In this document: piece by piece, positions 8,247 to 17,238 of the stretch
Layout: the number at the start of each line of letters is the position of its first letter
How positions within the stretch are numbered: the stretch's first letter is position 1
Assembly: GCF_003688895.1 (NCBI RefSeq)
Contig: NZ_REFV01000006.1
Location: forward strand, 124,001-188,000
Direction: 5' to 3'
Length of the DNA: 64,000 nt
Source: Dokdonia sinensis
Lineage (GTDB): Bacteria; Bacteroidota; Bacteroidia; Flavobacteriales; Flavobacteriaceae
The notes under the pieces: model-generated
Told to the model about the DNA's origin: nothing
Databases searched by the model: none
Seen by the model: only the letters and a program-made list of their open reading frames with translations
Program-made: the position numbers and the translations under genes

Positions 8247-8978
8247 ATGGAAGAAAAGAAACAGACCAGAATTAATAAATATTTAAGCGAAATGGGCTAT
8301 TGCTCACGTCGCGCCGCAGATAAGCTTATAGACCAAGGAAGGGTAACCATAAATGGTAAAATACCCGAAATGGGAACGAAAGTCTCTGAAGGTGATGAAG
8401 TACGTGTGAATGGGGAACTTATAGGTGGTAGTGGAGAAAAACCTGTATATATAGCTTTCCACAAACCCGTTGGCATCGTATGTACAACAGATACGAGGGT
8501 TGAGAAGGACAATATTATAGATTACATAAATTACCCCTCACGTATATTTCCTATAGGTAGACTCGATAAACCCAGTGAAGGTCTCATTTTATTGACAAAC
8601 GATGGAGACATTGTAAATAAGATTCTGAGAGCGCGCAATAATCACGAAAAAGAATATGAAGTAACGGTAGACAAGCCCATTACTCCATCATTTATAGCTC
8701 AAATGAGCAATGGGGTTCCTATTCTAGATACGGTTACAAAAAAATGTAAAGTAGAGCAGTTGAGCCGTTTTAAGTTTAAGATTATCCTGACTCAAGGATT
8801 AAACAGACAGATACGCCGTATGTGTGAGTTTCTGGATTACGAGGTCACTCAGCTTAAGCGTAATCGAATTATGAATATCGCTTTAGATGTTCCCGTAGGA
8901 GAATGGCGCGACCTCACTCCTGCTGAACTTAGCGAATTAAATGAGTCTATTCAAGATTCTGATAAAACGCATAATTAA
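8247..8978 (+). CDS. rluF: 23S rRNA pseudouridine synthase RluF-like
   Basis: An RsuA/RluF-type pseudouridine synthase. The N-terminal S4 RNA-binding domain contains [20 protein letters not shown], and the catalytic aspartate sits in [10 protein letters not shown], the RluF form of the motif. [18 protein letters not shown] is the conserved C-terminal block. I choose ATG 8247 (243 aa); an upstream TTG at 8235 is less likely because it overlaps the -7 box. A strong bidirectional terminator follows. It modifies U2604 in E. coli; the exact target here is inferred from homology. Confidence 0.92.
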   Translation: MEEKKQTRINKYLSEMGYCSRRAADKLIDQGRVTINGKIPEMGTKVSEGDEVRVNGELIGGSGEKPVYIAFHKPVGIVCTTDTRVEKDNIIDYINYPSRIFPIGRLDKPSEGLILLTNDGDIVNKILRARNNHEKEYEVTVDKPITPSFIAQMSNGVPILDTVTKKCKVEQLSRFKFKIILTQGLNRQIRRMCEFLDYEVTQLKRNRIMNIALDVPVGEWRDLTPAELSELNESIQDSDKTHN

Positions 8979-8994
8979 GAACTATAAGTACTTA

Positions 8995-9034
8995 AACAAA
9001 GAAAAACGGGCTATTGAGCCCGTTTTTCTTTGTT
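8995..9034. terminator. strong bidirectional terminator after rluF
   Basis: Perfect 18-bp stem: left arm 8995-9012 (AACAAAGAAAAACGGGCT), 4-nt loop 9013-9016, right arm 9017-9034. The GC core is flanked by A/T runs on both sides, so it can end transcripts from either strand. The small minus-strand frame at 9011-9193 ends inside it. Confidence 0.88.
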
Positions 9035-9193
9035 TTCTTCTTCGGTTTTTGTCCGCTTTAGTGATTCGTCTTTTGCTTCTTTTTGTGCGAGTTTCGATTC
9101 TTCTCTATGAACCCCATTCCCTATCGAAATCGGTTTAGGATCATCGCGAACGATACGCGCATCTATTTCTTTTTTTCTTTCTTTCTCAGTCAT
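9011..9193 (-). CDS. small highly charged hypothetical protein, 60 aa
   Basis: A Lys/Glu-rich 60-residue frame starting MTEKERKKEIDARIVRDDPK and ending ENKEKRAQ. The first half (IDARIVRDDPKPISIGNG) looks protein-like. The last residues are encoded by an arm of the rluF terminator, as would happen if a short gene shares a bidirectional terminator. No domain recognised. It could be spurious. Confidence 0.45.
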   Translation of the reverse strand: MTEKERKKEIDARIVRDDPKPISIGNGVHREESKLAQKEAKDESLKRTKTEEENKEKRAQ

Positions 9194-9252
9194 ACATTAA
9201 AGATAAATATGAAAAGTAACGTCTAGCGTTAAGATGTCGTTAAACCTACACC

Positions 9253-9945
9253 TTATTTAAGCTCAAAACTAACCGCAATGCGTGTAGTGATTGTAAGTTC
9301 ACCGGGAGCAATGGTTTCGCCTCCGCTACCATCCATCTCGGCAGACATCATTCTTGCTTTATACATAGGTGGTTGTGGAGATACACTTCCCTCTTCAGAA
9401 ATCTGAACCGCTTTTCCAATAGATTGTCCCAGGGCTCCAGCGTAAGCTGTTGCCTTTTCCTTCGCATCTTGAATGGCCTTGACACGGGCTTCGGCCCGTA
9501 GTTTCTCCATATTGGACGCTGTAAACTGGACACCATCTATTCTATTGATTCCAGAAGATAATAATCCAGACATAATAGCCTCATATTTCTTAAGGTCTTT
9601 TAATTGTACTGTGAGCGTCTGATTTGCTTTGTAAGTGTATGTTTTGCTATTGTAATCATAGTTTTTATTCAGATTTATATATTCAGTCTGAACGTATTTA
9701 CCTTCTATTCCAGCACCTCTCAAAAATTTAATAACATTATCGATGGACTGGTCGTTTTCTACCTTAACGGACTGTGCATCCTTACCTTCACTTTCTACCC
9801 GTACGCGTATGTCAACACCATCTGGTGCAACTTTTACTTTTCCTTCACCTGTAACATTTACAAGAGGTTCCATTTTAGACTGTTGTGCGGTTAGACTCAT
9901 AGTTACAAATAAGATTATGGCTGTTATGTATTTCATTATAGTCAT
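9253..9945 (-). CDS. SIMPL (DUF541) domain protein, exported
   Basis: A signal peptide (about residues 1-20, ending near LTAQQ) is followed by a SIMPL/DUF541 domain beginning VNVTGEGKVKVAPD, the typical family start. Later segments (TYKANQTLTVQLKDL; EARVKAIQDAKEKATAYAGALG) are also characteristic. The start could equally be the Met at residue 4 (9936). Periplasmic or outer-membrane-associated; molecular role unclear across the family. A methionine-rich patch (PPMYKARMMSAEM) precedes the C-terminal strand. Confidence 0.88.
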   Translation of the reverse strand: MTIMKYITAIILFVTMSLTAQQSKMEPLVNVTGEGKVKVAPDGVDIRVRVESEGKDAQSVKVENDQSIDNVIKFLRGAGIEGKYVQTEYINLNKNYDYNSKTYTYKANQTLTVQLKDLKKYEAIMSGLLSSGINRIDGVQFTASNMEKLRAEARVKAIQDAKEKATAYAGALGQSIGKAVQISEEGSVSPQPPMYKARMMSAEMDGSGGETIAPGELTITTRIAVSFELK

Positions 9946-9998
9946 TTTTAAATTTCAATTACGTATTGCAAATGCAATGCCGATGTGGCTGCTGTAAC

Positions 9999-10649
9999 CT
10001 AAATCTTTCCTAATTTAATGAGAATAAACAGAACAATTATAGGAATAGCAAGTAGAATAATCATAAGCAAGTTTGTTTGAAAAAGTATAGGAACCATTGC
10101 TAGGGTAATGATATAACCTCCTATTGCTCCGCCAAAATGCGCATCGTGACCTATGTTATCTCTTCTCGATTTCATCCCGTAAATAGAGTAAAATAAATAA
10201 CCTATTCCAAAAATGTATGCAGGAATAGGGATCGGTATAAAGAACATATATAAGCTCATTCCTGGCTGTAATAATATAGCAGCATAAAGTATTCCCGAAA
10301 CAGCACCACTAGCTCCTACAGCACTATAGTGATACTCTTCTTTGTGAAAAAAATAGCTTAACAAATTTCCGAGAATTAGACTTCCTAAATAAATAATTAC
10401 AAAATTTAATGGTCCTAACTGATAAATCACCGCATCTGCAAAGAAATACAGCGTCAACATATTAAAAAACAGATGCGGAGTATTTGCGTGTAAGAATCCA
10501 GAAGAAAGCATACGTATTTGCTCTCCCCGGGAGATACCACCTATATTAAACTTATATTTTTCGAAGAAACTAAAGTCATTAAAACCCTTCATAGAAAAGA
10601 GCACGTTGACAAGTATTATTCCAATTGTTACCGGATGTAAATCCCCCAT
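9999..10649 (-). CDS. rhomboid family intramembrane serine protease
   Basis: A 216-aa multi-span membrane protein with the rhomboid catalytic dyad: Ser114 in GASGAVSG and His171 in HDAHFGGAIGG. HANTPHLFFNML (54-65) is the conserved TM2 segment with the oxyanion-region asparagine. It starts at ATG 10649, divergent from the acyltransferase gene. Substrate unknown. Confidence 0.93.
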   Translation of the reverse strand: MGDLHPVTIGIILVNVLFSMKGFNDFSFFEKYKFNIGGISRGEQIRMLSSGFLHANTPHLFFNMLTLYFFADAVIYQLGPLNFVIIYLGSLILGNLLSYFFHKEEYHYSAVGASGAVSGILYAAILLQPGMSLYMFFIPIPIPAYIFGIGYLFYSIYGMKSRRDNIGHDAHFGGAIGGYIITLAMVPILFQTNLLMIILLAIPIIVLFILIKLGKI

Positions 10650-10677
10650 TTGCGCTTATTTTACTTGTAAAGATAGC

Positions 10678-10685
10678 TATATTTG
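10678..10685 (+). promoter_or_regulatory. -7 box for the acyltransferase gene
   Basis: TATATTTG fits TAnnTTTG, 26 bases before ATG 10712. A TTTG at 10649-10652 is 25 bases upstream, longer than the usual spacer, so the -33 assignment is doubtful. Confidence 0.45.
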
Positions 10686-10711
10686 CCCGATTCACTTTGT
10701 AAATAAATGTA

Positions 10712-11635
10712 ATGAAAGCTGTTGTTTTTTGGATATTTTACCCGCTTCTTTGGTTGCTATCTGTGCTTCCATTCCGTTTACTTTATATCATTTCGGATTG
10801 TTGCTATTTTCTTATATATAGAGTGATTGGGTACAGAAAGAAAACTGTGCGTTACAACCTGCGTACCTCTTTTCCAGAAAAATCTGAAGCTGAACTAAAA
10901 TCTATAGAGCGCAAATTTTATAGTCACTTGTGCGACATGTTCTTAGAGATGATTAAGTCTATGAACATAAAAAAGAAAGACCTACTAGAGCGCTATCAAT
11001 TTGCAAACGTCGAGGCTATCACAGACTACGACCAGGCAGATCAAAGTACGTGTCTCATCATGGGGCATTATGCCAGTTATGAGTGGGTTTTTGCATTACA
11101 ACTTTACGTCAAGCATCCAGGTTATGCGATTTATAAAAAAATAAAGCATAAACAATTTGACAACCTCATTAGAGACATACGCGGGCGGTGGAATACGTTT
11201 ATGGTAGATTCTAAAGAAGCTATGAGAACCATCCAGAAACTCGAGAGCGAAGGAAAAACAGGTTGTTATGGTTTTGTGGCAGACCAATCTCCCCGTTTTC
11301 ATAGAGCCAAATACTGGACACAATTCTTAGGTCACGAGCTACCGTTTTTTACCGGTGTTGAGCGTATTGCTCAAGAATTTGACTTACCGGTAAGGTATCT
11401 TGGTGTAGAAAAAGTAAAGCGTGGCTACTACGTGGGCACTTTTCAATCACTTACCACCAATGGGAGTCAGACAGAAGAGGGTGAAATTACTTCCGCTTTC
11501 GCGAAAGCGTTAGAAACCCAAATACGCAACCGTCCAGAGTTTTACCTATGGACGCACAAAAGATTTAAGCTCTTAGGAAAAAAGGAAGAAGTCCTTGCCG
11601 AAATTGAAGCAAGAAGAAATAGAAATCACACTTAG
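10712..11635 (+). CDS. lipid A biosynthesis acyltransferase (LpxL/HtrB-like)
   Basis: A lysophospholipid-acyltransferase-superfamily enzyme (307 aa) with an N-terminal membrane anchor (residues about 1-35). The HX4E catalytic pair is His119/Glu124 in MGHYASYEW. PEFYLWTHKRFK near the C-terminus matches the LpxL family end (usually W.H.RFK). Expected to add a secondary acyl chain to lipid A at the inner membrane. AFAKA at residues 262-266 comes from a palindrome copy. The stop overlaps the convergent class V PLP gene by four bases. Confidence 0.9.
   Translation: MKAVVFWIFYPLLWLLSVLPFRLLYIISDCCYFLIYRVIGYRKKTVRYNLRTSFPEKSEAELKSIERKFYSHLCDMFLEMIKSMNIKKKDLLERYQFANVEAITDYDQADQSTCLIMGHYASYEWVFALQLYVKHPGYAIYKKIKHKQFDNLIRDIRGRWNTFMVDSKEAMRTIQKLESEGKTGCYGFVADQSPRFHRAKYWTQFLGHELPFFTGVERIAQEFDLPVRYLGVEKVKRGYYVGTFQSLTTNGSQTEEGEITSAFAKALETQIRNRPEFYLWTHKRFKLLGKKEEVLAEIEARRNRNHT
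11494..11509. repeat. dispersed 16-bp palindrome, copy in acyltransferase gene
   Basis: Perfect CGCTTTCGCGAAAGCG, translated AFAKA at residues 262-266. Confidence 0.95.
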
Positions 11636-13137
11636 AACTCAAACCAAGAATCTATTGCAATACTTCTACTTTTAGAGGTCTTAGCATCATCCTTATGCAG
11701 ATACTCGTTAGTTTCTGGCATATAATTATAATCATTTTTCCATTTCTTAAAATTTGAAGCGACTTCTTTAATGCCATTACAGATAAGTAATATTTCGTCA
11801 TTGGTCATTGTCGGGTGAATGGACATTCTTATCCAGCCTGGTTTACGGAGGTAGTTTCCAGAACTTATCTCACAGGTTACCTCGTGAGACATTTTTCTGT
11901 CTACATTTAAAAGGTAATGTCCGTAAGTTCCTGCACAGCTGCAGCCTCCCCTAGTTTGAATACCGTAACGATCATTTAATAATTTTACCGCAAGGTTAAA
12001 ATGTAAATCGCTTATGTAAAATGACACTACACCGAGCCGTTCCTTATGTTCTCCTGCTAGAATTGTGAGGTTTTCTATATTTCCTAGCTCTTTCCAAATG
12101 ATATCGATAATCTCGTGTTCTCGTTGCAAAATATTTTTTACCCCCATTTCCTCTTTGAGCTTTATAGCCAAAGCAATTCGAATAGTTTGTAAAAATCCTG
12201 GAGTACCACCATCCTCTCGTTCTTCAATATTATCTACGTATTTGTGCTCGCCCCAAGGATTGGTCCAAGAGACAGTACCACCACCTGGATTATCTGGCAC
12301 TACATTTTTATACAAATCTTTATTAAAAATCAAAACACCGGAAGACCCAGGACCGCCTAGGAATTTATGTGGAGAGAAGAAAATGGCGTCCAAACGCTCT
12401 TCTGGATGCTCTGGATGCATATTAATAGTAACGTAAGGAGCGTTACAGGCAAAGTCTACAAAACATAATCCTCCGTGTGCGTGCATTAGCCTTGCGACAT
12501 CGTGATAGGGAGTTTCGATTCCCGTAACATTACTGCAGGCCGTAATGGAGGCAATCTTAAAAGGATGATCTTCATATTTAAGTAATTCTTTCTCAAAATT
12601 ATCTAGACAAAAGCGACCATCACTTTTTGCAGGAACTATAATAACTGTTGCCATCGTCTCTAGCCAAGTTGTTTGATTGCTATGGTGCTCCATATGGGAC
12701 ACAAAAACGATAGGCTTAACTTCTTCTGGAATAGCAGTAAATTTTCTAATATTCTCAGGAACTTTGAGGCCAAGAATACGCTGAAATTTATTGACCATTC
12801 CCGTCATCCCGTTTCCGCCTACAATGAGCACATCATTCTCATTTGCATTAACATGCTGTTTAATGATATTTTTAGCCTTATGATAAGACATTGTCATAGC
12901 GGTACCCGATACGGTTGTTTCCGTATGTGTATTTGCAACATACGGTCCAAAATCTCGTAACATTTTCTCCTCGATAGGTCCGTATAACCTTCCCGAGGCC
13001 GTCCAATCTGCATATATAAGCGGTTGGCTGCCATAGGGCGATGTGAAGTGCTGATTATAACCAACAATGTTTTTACGAAAGCGAGAAAAGTATTTCTCTA
13101 GTTTATCACTAGACTTTATAGGTTTTAAGATTTTCAT
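11632..13137 (-). CDS. class V aminotransferase-fold PLP enzyme (cysteine desulfurase-like)
   Basis: A 501-aa PLP-dependent protein of aminotransferase class V. The PLP lysine is in SPHKFLGGPGSSG and the PLP aspartate is in FVDFACNAP. RGGCSCAG places a cysteine pair where SufS-type desulfurases carry the catalytic loop. It is longer than SufS (about 400 aa) and there are no suf genes nearby, so it is probably a separate desulfurase/selenocysteine-lyase-like subfamily. A matching -7 box lies upstream (13157-13164). It overlaps the acyltransferase stop by 4 bases. Confidence 0.85.
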   Translation of the reverse strand: MKILKPIKSSDKLEKYFSRFRKNIVGYNQHFTSPYGSQPLIYADWTASGRLYGPIEEKMLRDFGPYVANTHTETTVSGTAMTMSYHKAKNIIKQHVNANENDVLIVGGNGMTGMVNKFQRILGLKVPENIRKFTAIPEEVKPIVFVSHMEHHSNQTTWLETMATVIIVPAKSDGRFCLDNFEKELLKYEDHPFKIASITACSNVTGIETPYHDVARLMHAHGGLCFVDFACNAPYVTINMHPEHPEERLDAIFFSPHKFLGGPGSSGVLIFNKDLYKNVVPDNPGGGTVSWTNPWGEHKYVDNIEEREDGGTPGFLQTIRIALAIKLKEEMGVKNILQREHEIIDIIWKELGNIENLTILAGEHKERLGVVSFYISDLHFNLAVKLLNDRYGIQTRGGCSCAGTYGHYLLNVDRKMSHEVTCEISSGNYLRKPGWIRMSIHPTMTNDEILLICNGIKEVASNFKKWKNDYNYMPETNEYLHKDDAKTSKSRSIAIDSWFEF

Positions 13138-13156
13138 TACCAGTAGATTAGCAACT

Positions 13157-13164
13157 CAAATCTA
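13157..13164 (-). promoter_or_regulatory. -7 box for class V PLP gene
   Basis: On the minus strand TAGATTTG, fitting TAnnTTTG, 19 bases before the start codon. No -33 element recognised. Confidence 0.4.
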
Positions 13165-13219
13165 ACAATTCTTAAAGAAATATAAAACGGGCATTTACCC
13201 TATTTTCCAAAATAAAAAA

Positions 13220-13245
13220 CCAGATTTCTATTTCTAGAAATCTGG
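13220..13245 (-). terminator. intrinsic terminator of the phosphoglucosamine mutase gene
   Basis: Stem CCAGATTTCTA (13220-13230) and TAGAAATCTGG (13235-13245) with a 4-nt loop. On the minus strand it is followed by GGTTTTTTATTTT, a good U-tract, 22 bases after the stop at 13267. Confidence 0.85.
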
Positions 13246-13266
13246 CTCAGAACTGAGTTGTTTAGT

Positions 13267-14655
13267 TTATATCCCAGCAATCTCTTTAATCGTCGCAATC
13301 ATATCATTTGCAACACTATCTGCCTTATTTTGAGTAGATGCTTCCGTGTAAATTCTAATAATGGGTTCTGTATTAGACTTACGCAGGTGTACCCAATACT
13401 CTTCAAAGTCAACTTTTACACCATCAATGGTAGATACATCTTCGTCACTATACTTATTTGCCATTTTTTCGAGCAGTACATCTACATCTAATTCTGGAGT
13501 AAGCTGGATTTTTTGCTTGCTCATAAAATATTGAGGATAGCTGGCTTTGAGTGCGCTCACAGAAATTTTTAGATTCGCAAGATGTGTCAGAAACAATGCT
13601 GTTCCCACCAGGCTATCACGTCCATAATGAGAATCTGGATAAATGATACCGCCGTTTCCTTCTCCACCTATGACAGCTTTTACTTCTTTCATTTTCTCTA
13701 CCACGTTAACTTCACCTACTGCACTCGCGTAGTAATCGCCACTGTGTTTTCGGGTAATGTCGCGCAGTGCTCTAGATGATGATAGGTTAGAAACGGTATT
13801 TCCTTTCTTTTCTCCTAACACATAGTCTGCGCAGGCAACGAGGGTGTATTCCTCGCCAAACATTTCTCCCTTTTCATCTATGAATGCAAGTCTATCTACA
13901 TCTGGGTCCACTACAACTCCAAAATCTGCGCGCTCGTCAACGACCATTTTACAAATGTCTCCCAGATGCTCTTTGAGCGGTTCCGGGTTATGAGGGAACT
14001 CCCCATTAGGTTCACAGTATAACTTAACGGCTTCGACACCCAATTCCTCGAGCAATCGTGGTATAGCAATTCCTCCTGTAGAGTTTACTCCATCTACAAC
14101 AACTTTAAATTTTGCGGCTTTGATAGCAGCTACATTCACAAGTTCTAGGGCGAGTACTTCCTCAATATGGAGGTCTATATAGGCATCGTTTTTTGTTATT
14201 TTTCCTAGATCATCAACCTGAGCAAATGTAAAGTCTTCATTTTCTGCATAGTTGAGGATTTTTTCTCCTTCGGCGCCATTCAGGAATTCTCCTTTACTGT
14301 TTAAGAGTTTTAGCGCGTTCCATTGTTTAGGGTTGTGAGAGGCAGTGAGAATAATTCCTCCGTCTGCGTGTTCCATAGGCACCGCAATCTCGACAGTAGG
14401 TGTGGTAGAGAGTCCAAGGTCTATCACGTGTATTCCCATCCCGATGAGTGTATTCATTACAAGATCCTGAATCATTGCTCCAGAAATGCGGGCATCTCGT
14501 CCCACAACGACTCTGTAAACGTTCTTGTTTCTATCATTCTTGAGCCAAGCTCCATAGGCCGCCGCAAATTTTACAGCATCTATAGGTGTTAGATTATCGC
14601 CGGGGCTTCCTCCTATTGTTCCGCGGATTCCTGAAATGGATTTTATGAGGGTCAT
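13267..14655 (-). CDS. glmM: phosphoglucosamine mutase (GlmM-like phosphohexomutase)
   Basis: An alpha-D-phosphohexomutase of 462 aa. Active-site phosphoserine is Ser106 in TASHNP; the metal loop is DPDVDR (Asp250, 252, 254); the sugar-binding loop is GGEGNGG; the phosphate-binding loop is RKSNTEPIIR. GlmM is the likely role (GlcN-6-P to GlcN-1-P for cell-wall and LPS precursors), although phosphomannomutase activity cannot be excluded by motif. It ends in an intrinsic terminator. It is divergent from acpH, with a palindrome copy in the gap. Confidence 0.9.
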   Translation of the reverse strand: MTLIKSISGIRGTIGGSPGDNLTPIDAVKFAAAYGAWLKNDRNKNVYRVVVGRDARISGAMIQDLVMNTLIGMGIHVIDLGLSTTPTVEIAVPMEHADGGIILTASHNPKQWNALKLLNSKGEFLNGAEGEKILNYAENEDFTFAQVDDLGKITKNDAYIDLHIEEVLALELVNVAAIKAAKFKVVVDGVNSTGGIAIPRLLEELGVEAVKLYCEPNGEFPHNPEPLKEHLGDICKMVVDERADFGVVVDPDVDRLAFIDEKGEMFGEEYTLVACADYVLGEKKGNTVSNLSSSRALRDITRKHSGDYYASAVGEVNVVEKMKEVKAVIGGEGNGGIIYPDSHYGRDSLVGTALFLTHLANLKISVSALKASYPQYFMSKQKIQLTPELDVDVLLEKMANKYSDEDVSTIDGVKVDFEEYWVHLRKSNTEPIIRIYTEASTQNKADSVANDMIATIKEIAGI

Positions 14656-14721
14656 TGCTTGTTTATTTTGATTTGCTGTAAAAATAAAGATTTGTGAGGC
14701 TAATTGCTATGAAGATGTTTA

Positions 14722-14737
14722 CGCTTTCGCGAAAGCG
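14722..14737. repeat. dispersed 16-bp palindrome, intergenic (divergent region)
   Basis: Perfect CGCTTTCGCGAAAGCG between glmM and acpH. Its flanks are also shared: 14716-14740 is identical over 25 bases to 45147-45171 in the gyrA/clpC gap. Confidence 0.95.
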
Positions 14738-14783
14738 GACCAAAAAATTTCTCCATTTGTATGATAAGAAGTATCTTAGAACA

Positions 14784-15368
14784 ATGAATTTCCTCGCTCA
14801 TATTTACCTCACAGACGGTTACCCTATGGAAACCATAGGCAATTTTATGGCAGATGGTATCAAAGGAAAAAAATACCTGAAATATTCTGATGAAATACAG
14901 CGCGGTATCCTCATACATCGCTGGATAGACAGTTATACGGACAGTCATCCCATTGTAAAACAGAGTACAAAGCGATTGCACGCCAAATATGGGCATTATT
15001 CTGGTGTGATTGTAGATATATTGTACGACCATTTTTTGGCAAAAAATTGGTTACAGTATCACAACACACCACTAGATGAATACATTACAGACTTTTATAA
15101 CCTTCTCCAAGAAAACCACCATTTACTCACGGGTCGTATCCAGAAAATGATGATTCCTATGATGGAACAGAACTGGTTACTTTCCTATGCAAATCTAGAC
15201 GGTATTGCTACAGTGTTGTATAATATGAACATACGCACAAAGCGCCGTGTCGCGATGGATGAGGCTATTGAGGATTTAAAAGAATACTATAACCTTTTTG
15301 AAGACGAGTTTACTCGATTTTTTGAAGAACTACGAGCCTTTGTAAAAAATAAATTTGAAGAACTATAA
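14784..15368 (+). CDS. acpH: acyl carrier protein phosphodiesterase-like (AcpH, DUF479)
   Basis: The protein begins MNFLAHIYLTDG at 14784, the typical AcpH start with the metal-binding HD-like region (FMADGIKG, HRWIDSYTDSHP). 194 aa matches the family. The open frame extends 30 codons further upstream, but that part reads through the palindrome and is not conserved-looking, so I reject it. AcpH removes 4'-phosphopantetheine from ACP in E. coli. Six bases separate it from the gamma-glutamyltransferase frame. Confidence 0.88.
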   Translation: MNFLAHIYLTDGYPMETIGNFMADGIKGKKYLKYSDEIQRGILIHRWIDSYTDSHPIVKQSTKRLHAKYGHYSGVIVDILYDHFLAKNWLQYHNTPLDEYITDFYNLLQENHHLLTGRIQKMMIPMMEQNWLLSYANLDGIATVLYNMNIRTKRRVAMDEAIEDLKEYYNLFEDEFTRFFEELRAFVKNKFEEL

Positions 15369-15383
15369 ACCATTATGATCACT

Positions 15384-17078
15384 ATGAGATATTTATGTAC
15401 ACTTCTCTTTGCTCTACTCATACTAGGGTGTAAAACCGAAAATCCTAAAAAAGAAACAAAACGTGGACTCATAACCCAGAAAGCGATGGTCGTTTCTGCA
15501 CGTGAAGAGGCCTCAAAAATAGGCTCTGCCATCATGGAGCAGGGTGGTAACGCCTTTGATGCGATGGTTGCGACAGAAATGGCCCTCGCAGTCACCTATC
15601 CTTTTGCGGGTAATTTAGGCGGTGGTGGCTTTATGGTGTATAGAACAACATCGGGCGAAGTAGGAGCACTAGATTATCGTGAAAAAGCTCCAGGCGCGGC
15701 TCGCAAGGAAATGTATCTAGATGAAGAGGGCAACGTAATTCCCAAGCTAAGTACAGAAGGTGCAATGGCGGTGGGTGTTCCAGGGACAATCTCGGGAATA
15801 TTTGCTGCTCACGAGAAGTTTGGGTCCTTGCCTATTGAAAAATTATTGCAACCTGTTGTTGATCTGGCACGTAACGGTTATGTGGTTACCGAGAATCAAG
15901 CGAGGCGCTTTGAACACTATGCTCCTGTATTTACAGAGGTGAACGGTGACAGTACGATGCTTTATAGTACCGCTTTCGCGAAAGCGGAAACCATTAAAAA
16001 CACCGCCCTAGCCGAAACCTTAGAGCGCATCATCGCAAATGGAAAGAGCGAATTTTACGGTGGAGAAACTGGACAGAAAATGGTGGAATATATTCAGGCC
16101 AAAGGTGGTATAATGACTGTTGAAGATCTACAAGCTTACGAGGCGCAATGGAGGGATCCCGTTATCTTTAACTACGATAATCTCAGAATAATATCAATGT
16201 CCCCGCCATCATCTGGAGGCGTGGCAATGGCACAAATTTTTGAATCCATCGAGCCTTATGATGTATCTCAATACGGACACAATACAGAAAAGACCATCCA
16301 ACTCATCACCGAAGCAGAGCGCAGAGCCTACGCAGATCGTAGTTTCTATCTGGGCGATCCTGATTTTGTAAACGTTCCTGTAGCCGAGCTGATTTCGGAG
16401 AAATATAATAAGAACAGAATGGATGATTTCTCTTGGGATAAGGCGACGCCTTCCAGCGATCTGGAACACGGAAAATTACCGGGCTATGAAAGCATGGAAA
16501 CAACTCACTACTCCATAGTCGATTCGTTTGGGAATGCCATTGCGGTAACTACAACGCTTAACGGCGCTTATGGCTCTAAATTATATGTAGACGAGCTTGG
16601 CTTCTTCCTAAATAATGAAATGGACGATTTTTCGGCAAAGCCGGGTGTGCCTAATATGTTTGGACTTATAGGTGCAGAGGCAAATGCTATCGCGCCTGGA
16701 AAAAGAATGCTATCCAGTATGACACCTACTCTGGTTGAGAAAGATGGTAAATTCTGGATGACCGTAGGAACACCAGGAGGTTCTACCATAATCACCTCTG
16801 TGATGCAGACGATACTTAACGTGCACGAGTTTGAAATGAGTATGCAAGAGGCCGTGAACGCTCCTCGCTTTCACCATCAATGGTTACCAGATGTGGTAAT
16901 GTTTGAACCTGATAGTTTTGACCAAGAGATGCTTAAAAATCTTTCGGCAAAAGGGTATAACATAAATCAAGAGGACTCTCCCATTATCGGAAAGGTAGAT
17001 GGAATTTTGGTTCTTCCAGATGGGTCTCTAGAGGGTGGTGCAGACCGTCGTGGTGATGATACAGCGGTGGGGTTTTAG
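15384..17078 (+). CDS. ggt: gamma-glutamyltransferase, lipoprotein
   Basis: Cleaves gamma-glutamyl bonds (glutathione-type substrates) outside the cytoplasm. It starts MRYLCTLLF with a lipobox ending LILGC, so it is probably a lipoprotein; an ATG three codons upstream (15375) is possible. The Ntn-hydrolase nucleophile is the Thr starting TTHYSIVD, where the precursor self-cleaves. SSMTPT and GTPGGSTIIT are conserved substrate-loop blocks. AFAKA near residue 197 is encoded by the palindrome at 15971-15986. Probably co-transcribed with acpH. Confidence 0.93.
   Translation: MRYLCTLLFALLILGCKTENPKKETKRGLITQKAMVVSAREEASKIGSAIMEQGGNAFDAMVATEMALAVTYPFAGNLGGGGFMVYRTTSGEVGALDYREKAPGAARKEMYLDEEGNVIPKLSTEGAMAVGVPGTISGIFAAHEKFGSLPIEKLLQPVVDLARNGYVVTENQARRFEHYAPVFTEVNGDSTMLYSTAFAKAETIKNTALAETLERIIANGKSEFYGGETGQKMVEYIQAKGGIMTVEDLQAYEAQWRDPVIFNYDNLRIISMSPPSSGGVAMAQIFESIEPYDVSQYGHNTEKTIQLITEAERRAYADRSFYLGDPDFVNVPVAELISEKYNKNRMDDFSWDKATPSSDLEHGKLPGYESMETTHYSIVDSFGNAIAVTTTLNGAYGSKLYVDELGFFLNNEMDDFSAKPGVPNMFGLIGAEANAIAPGKRMLSSMTPTLVEKDGKFWMTVGTPGGSTIITSVMQTILNVHEFEMSMQEAVNAPRFHHQWLPDVVMFEPDSFDQEMLKNLSAKGYNINQEDSPIIGKVDGILVLPDGSLEGGADRRGDDTAVGF
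15971..15986. repeat. dispersed 16-bp palindrome, copy in ggt
   Basis: Perfect CGCTTTCGCGAAAGCG, translated AFAKA in the large subunit of GGT. Confidence 0.95.
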
Positions 17079-17111
17079 GAGGTTTTCGGCTACTAAAACG
17101 AGTTGCGTATA

Positions 17112-17127
17112 AATTTCGCGAAAGCGG
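17112..17127. repeat. decayed palindrome copy, left arm lost
   Basis: AATTTCGCGAAAGCGG in the ggt-17239 gap: the centre and right arm match the 16-mer, but the left arm CGC has become AA/AT. Confidence 0.6.
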
Positions 17128-17184
17128 AAAAATAATATAGTGATTCATATGACGTTTTGGGAATATTATAACAGTTCTTGCTAG

Positions 17185-17192
17185 TATATTTG
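17185..17192 (+). promoter_or_regulatory. -7 box for the serine hydrolase/carrier pair
   Basis: TATATTTG fits TAnnTTTG, 46 bases before ATG 17239. A TTTG at 17156-17159 is 25 bases upstream, longer than usual. Confidence 0.4.
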
Positions 17193-17238
17193 GCAACCTT
17201 TTTGTATACTTTATATTAACCTAATAAAACAAACCACT

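Noticed and set aside
14694-14783. Upstream extension of acpH reading through the palindrome (MFTLSRKR...)
   Set aside because: The conserved AcpH start MNFLAHIYLTDG is at 14784. The same MFTLSRKR peptide appears in the non-coding gyrA/clpC gap, showing that it comes from the repeat.
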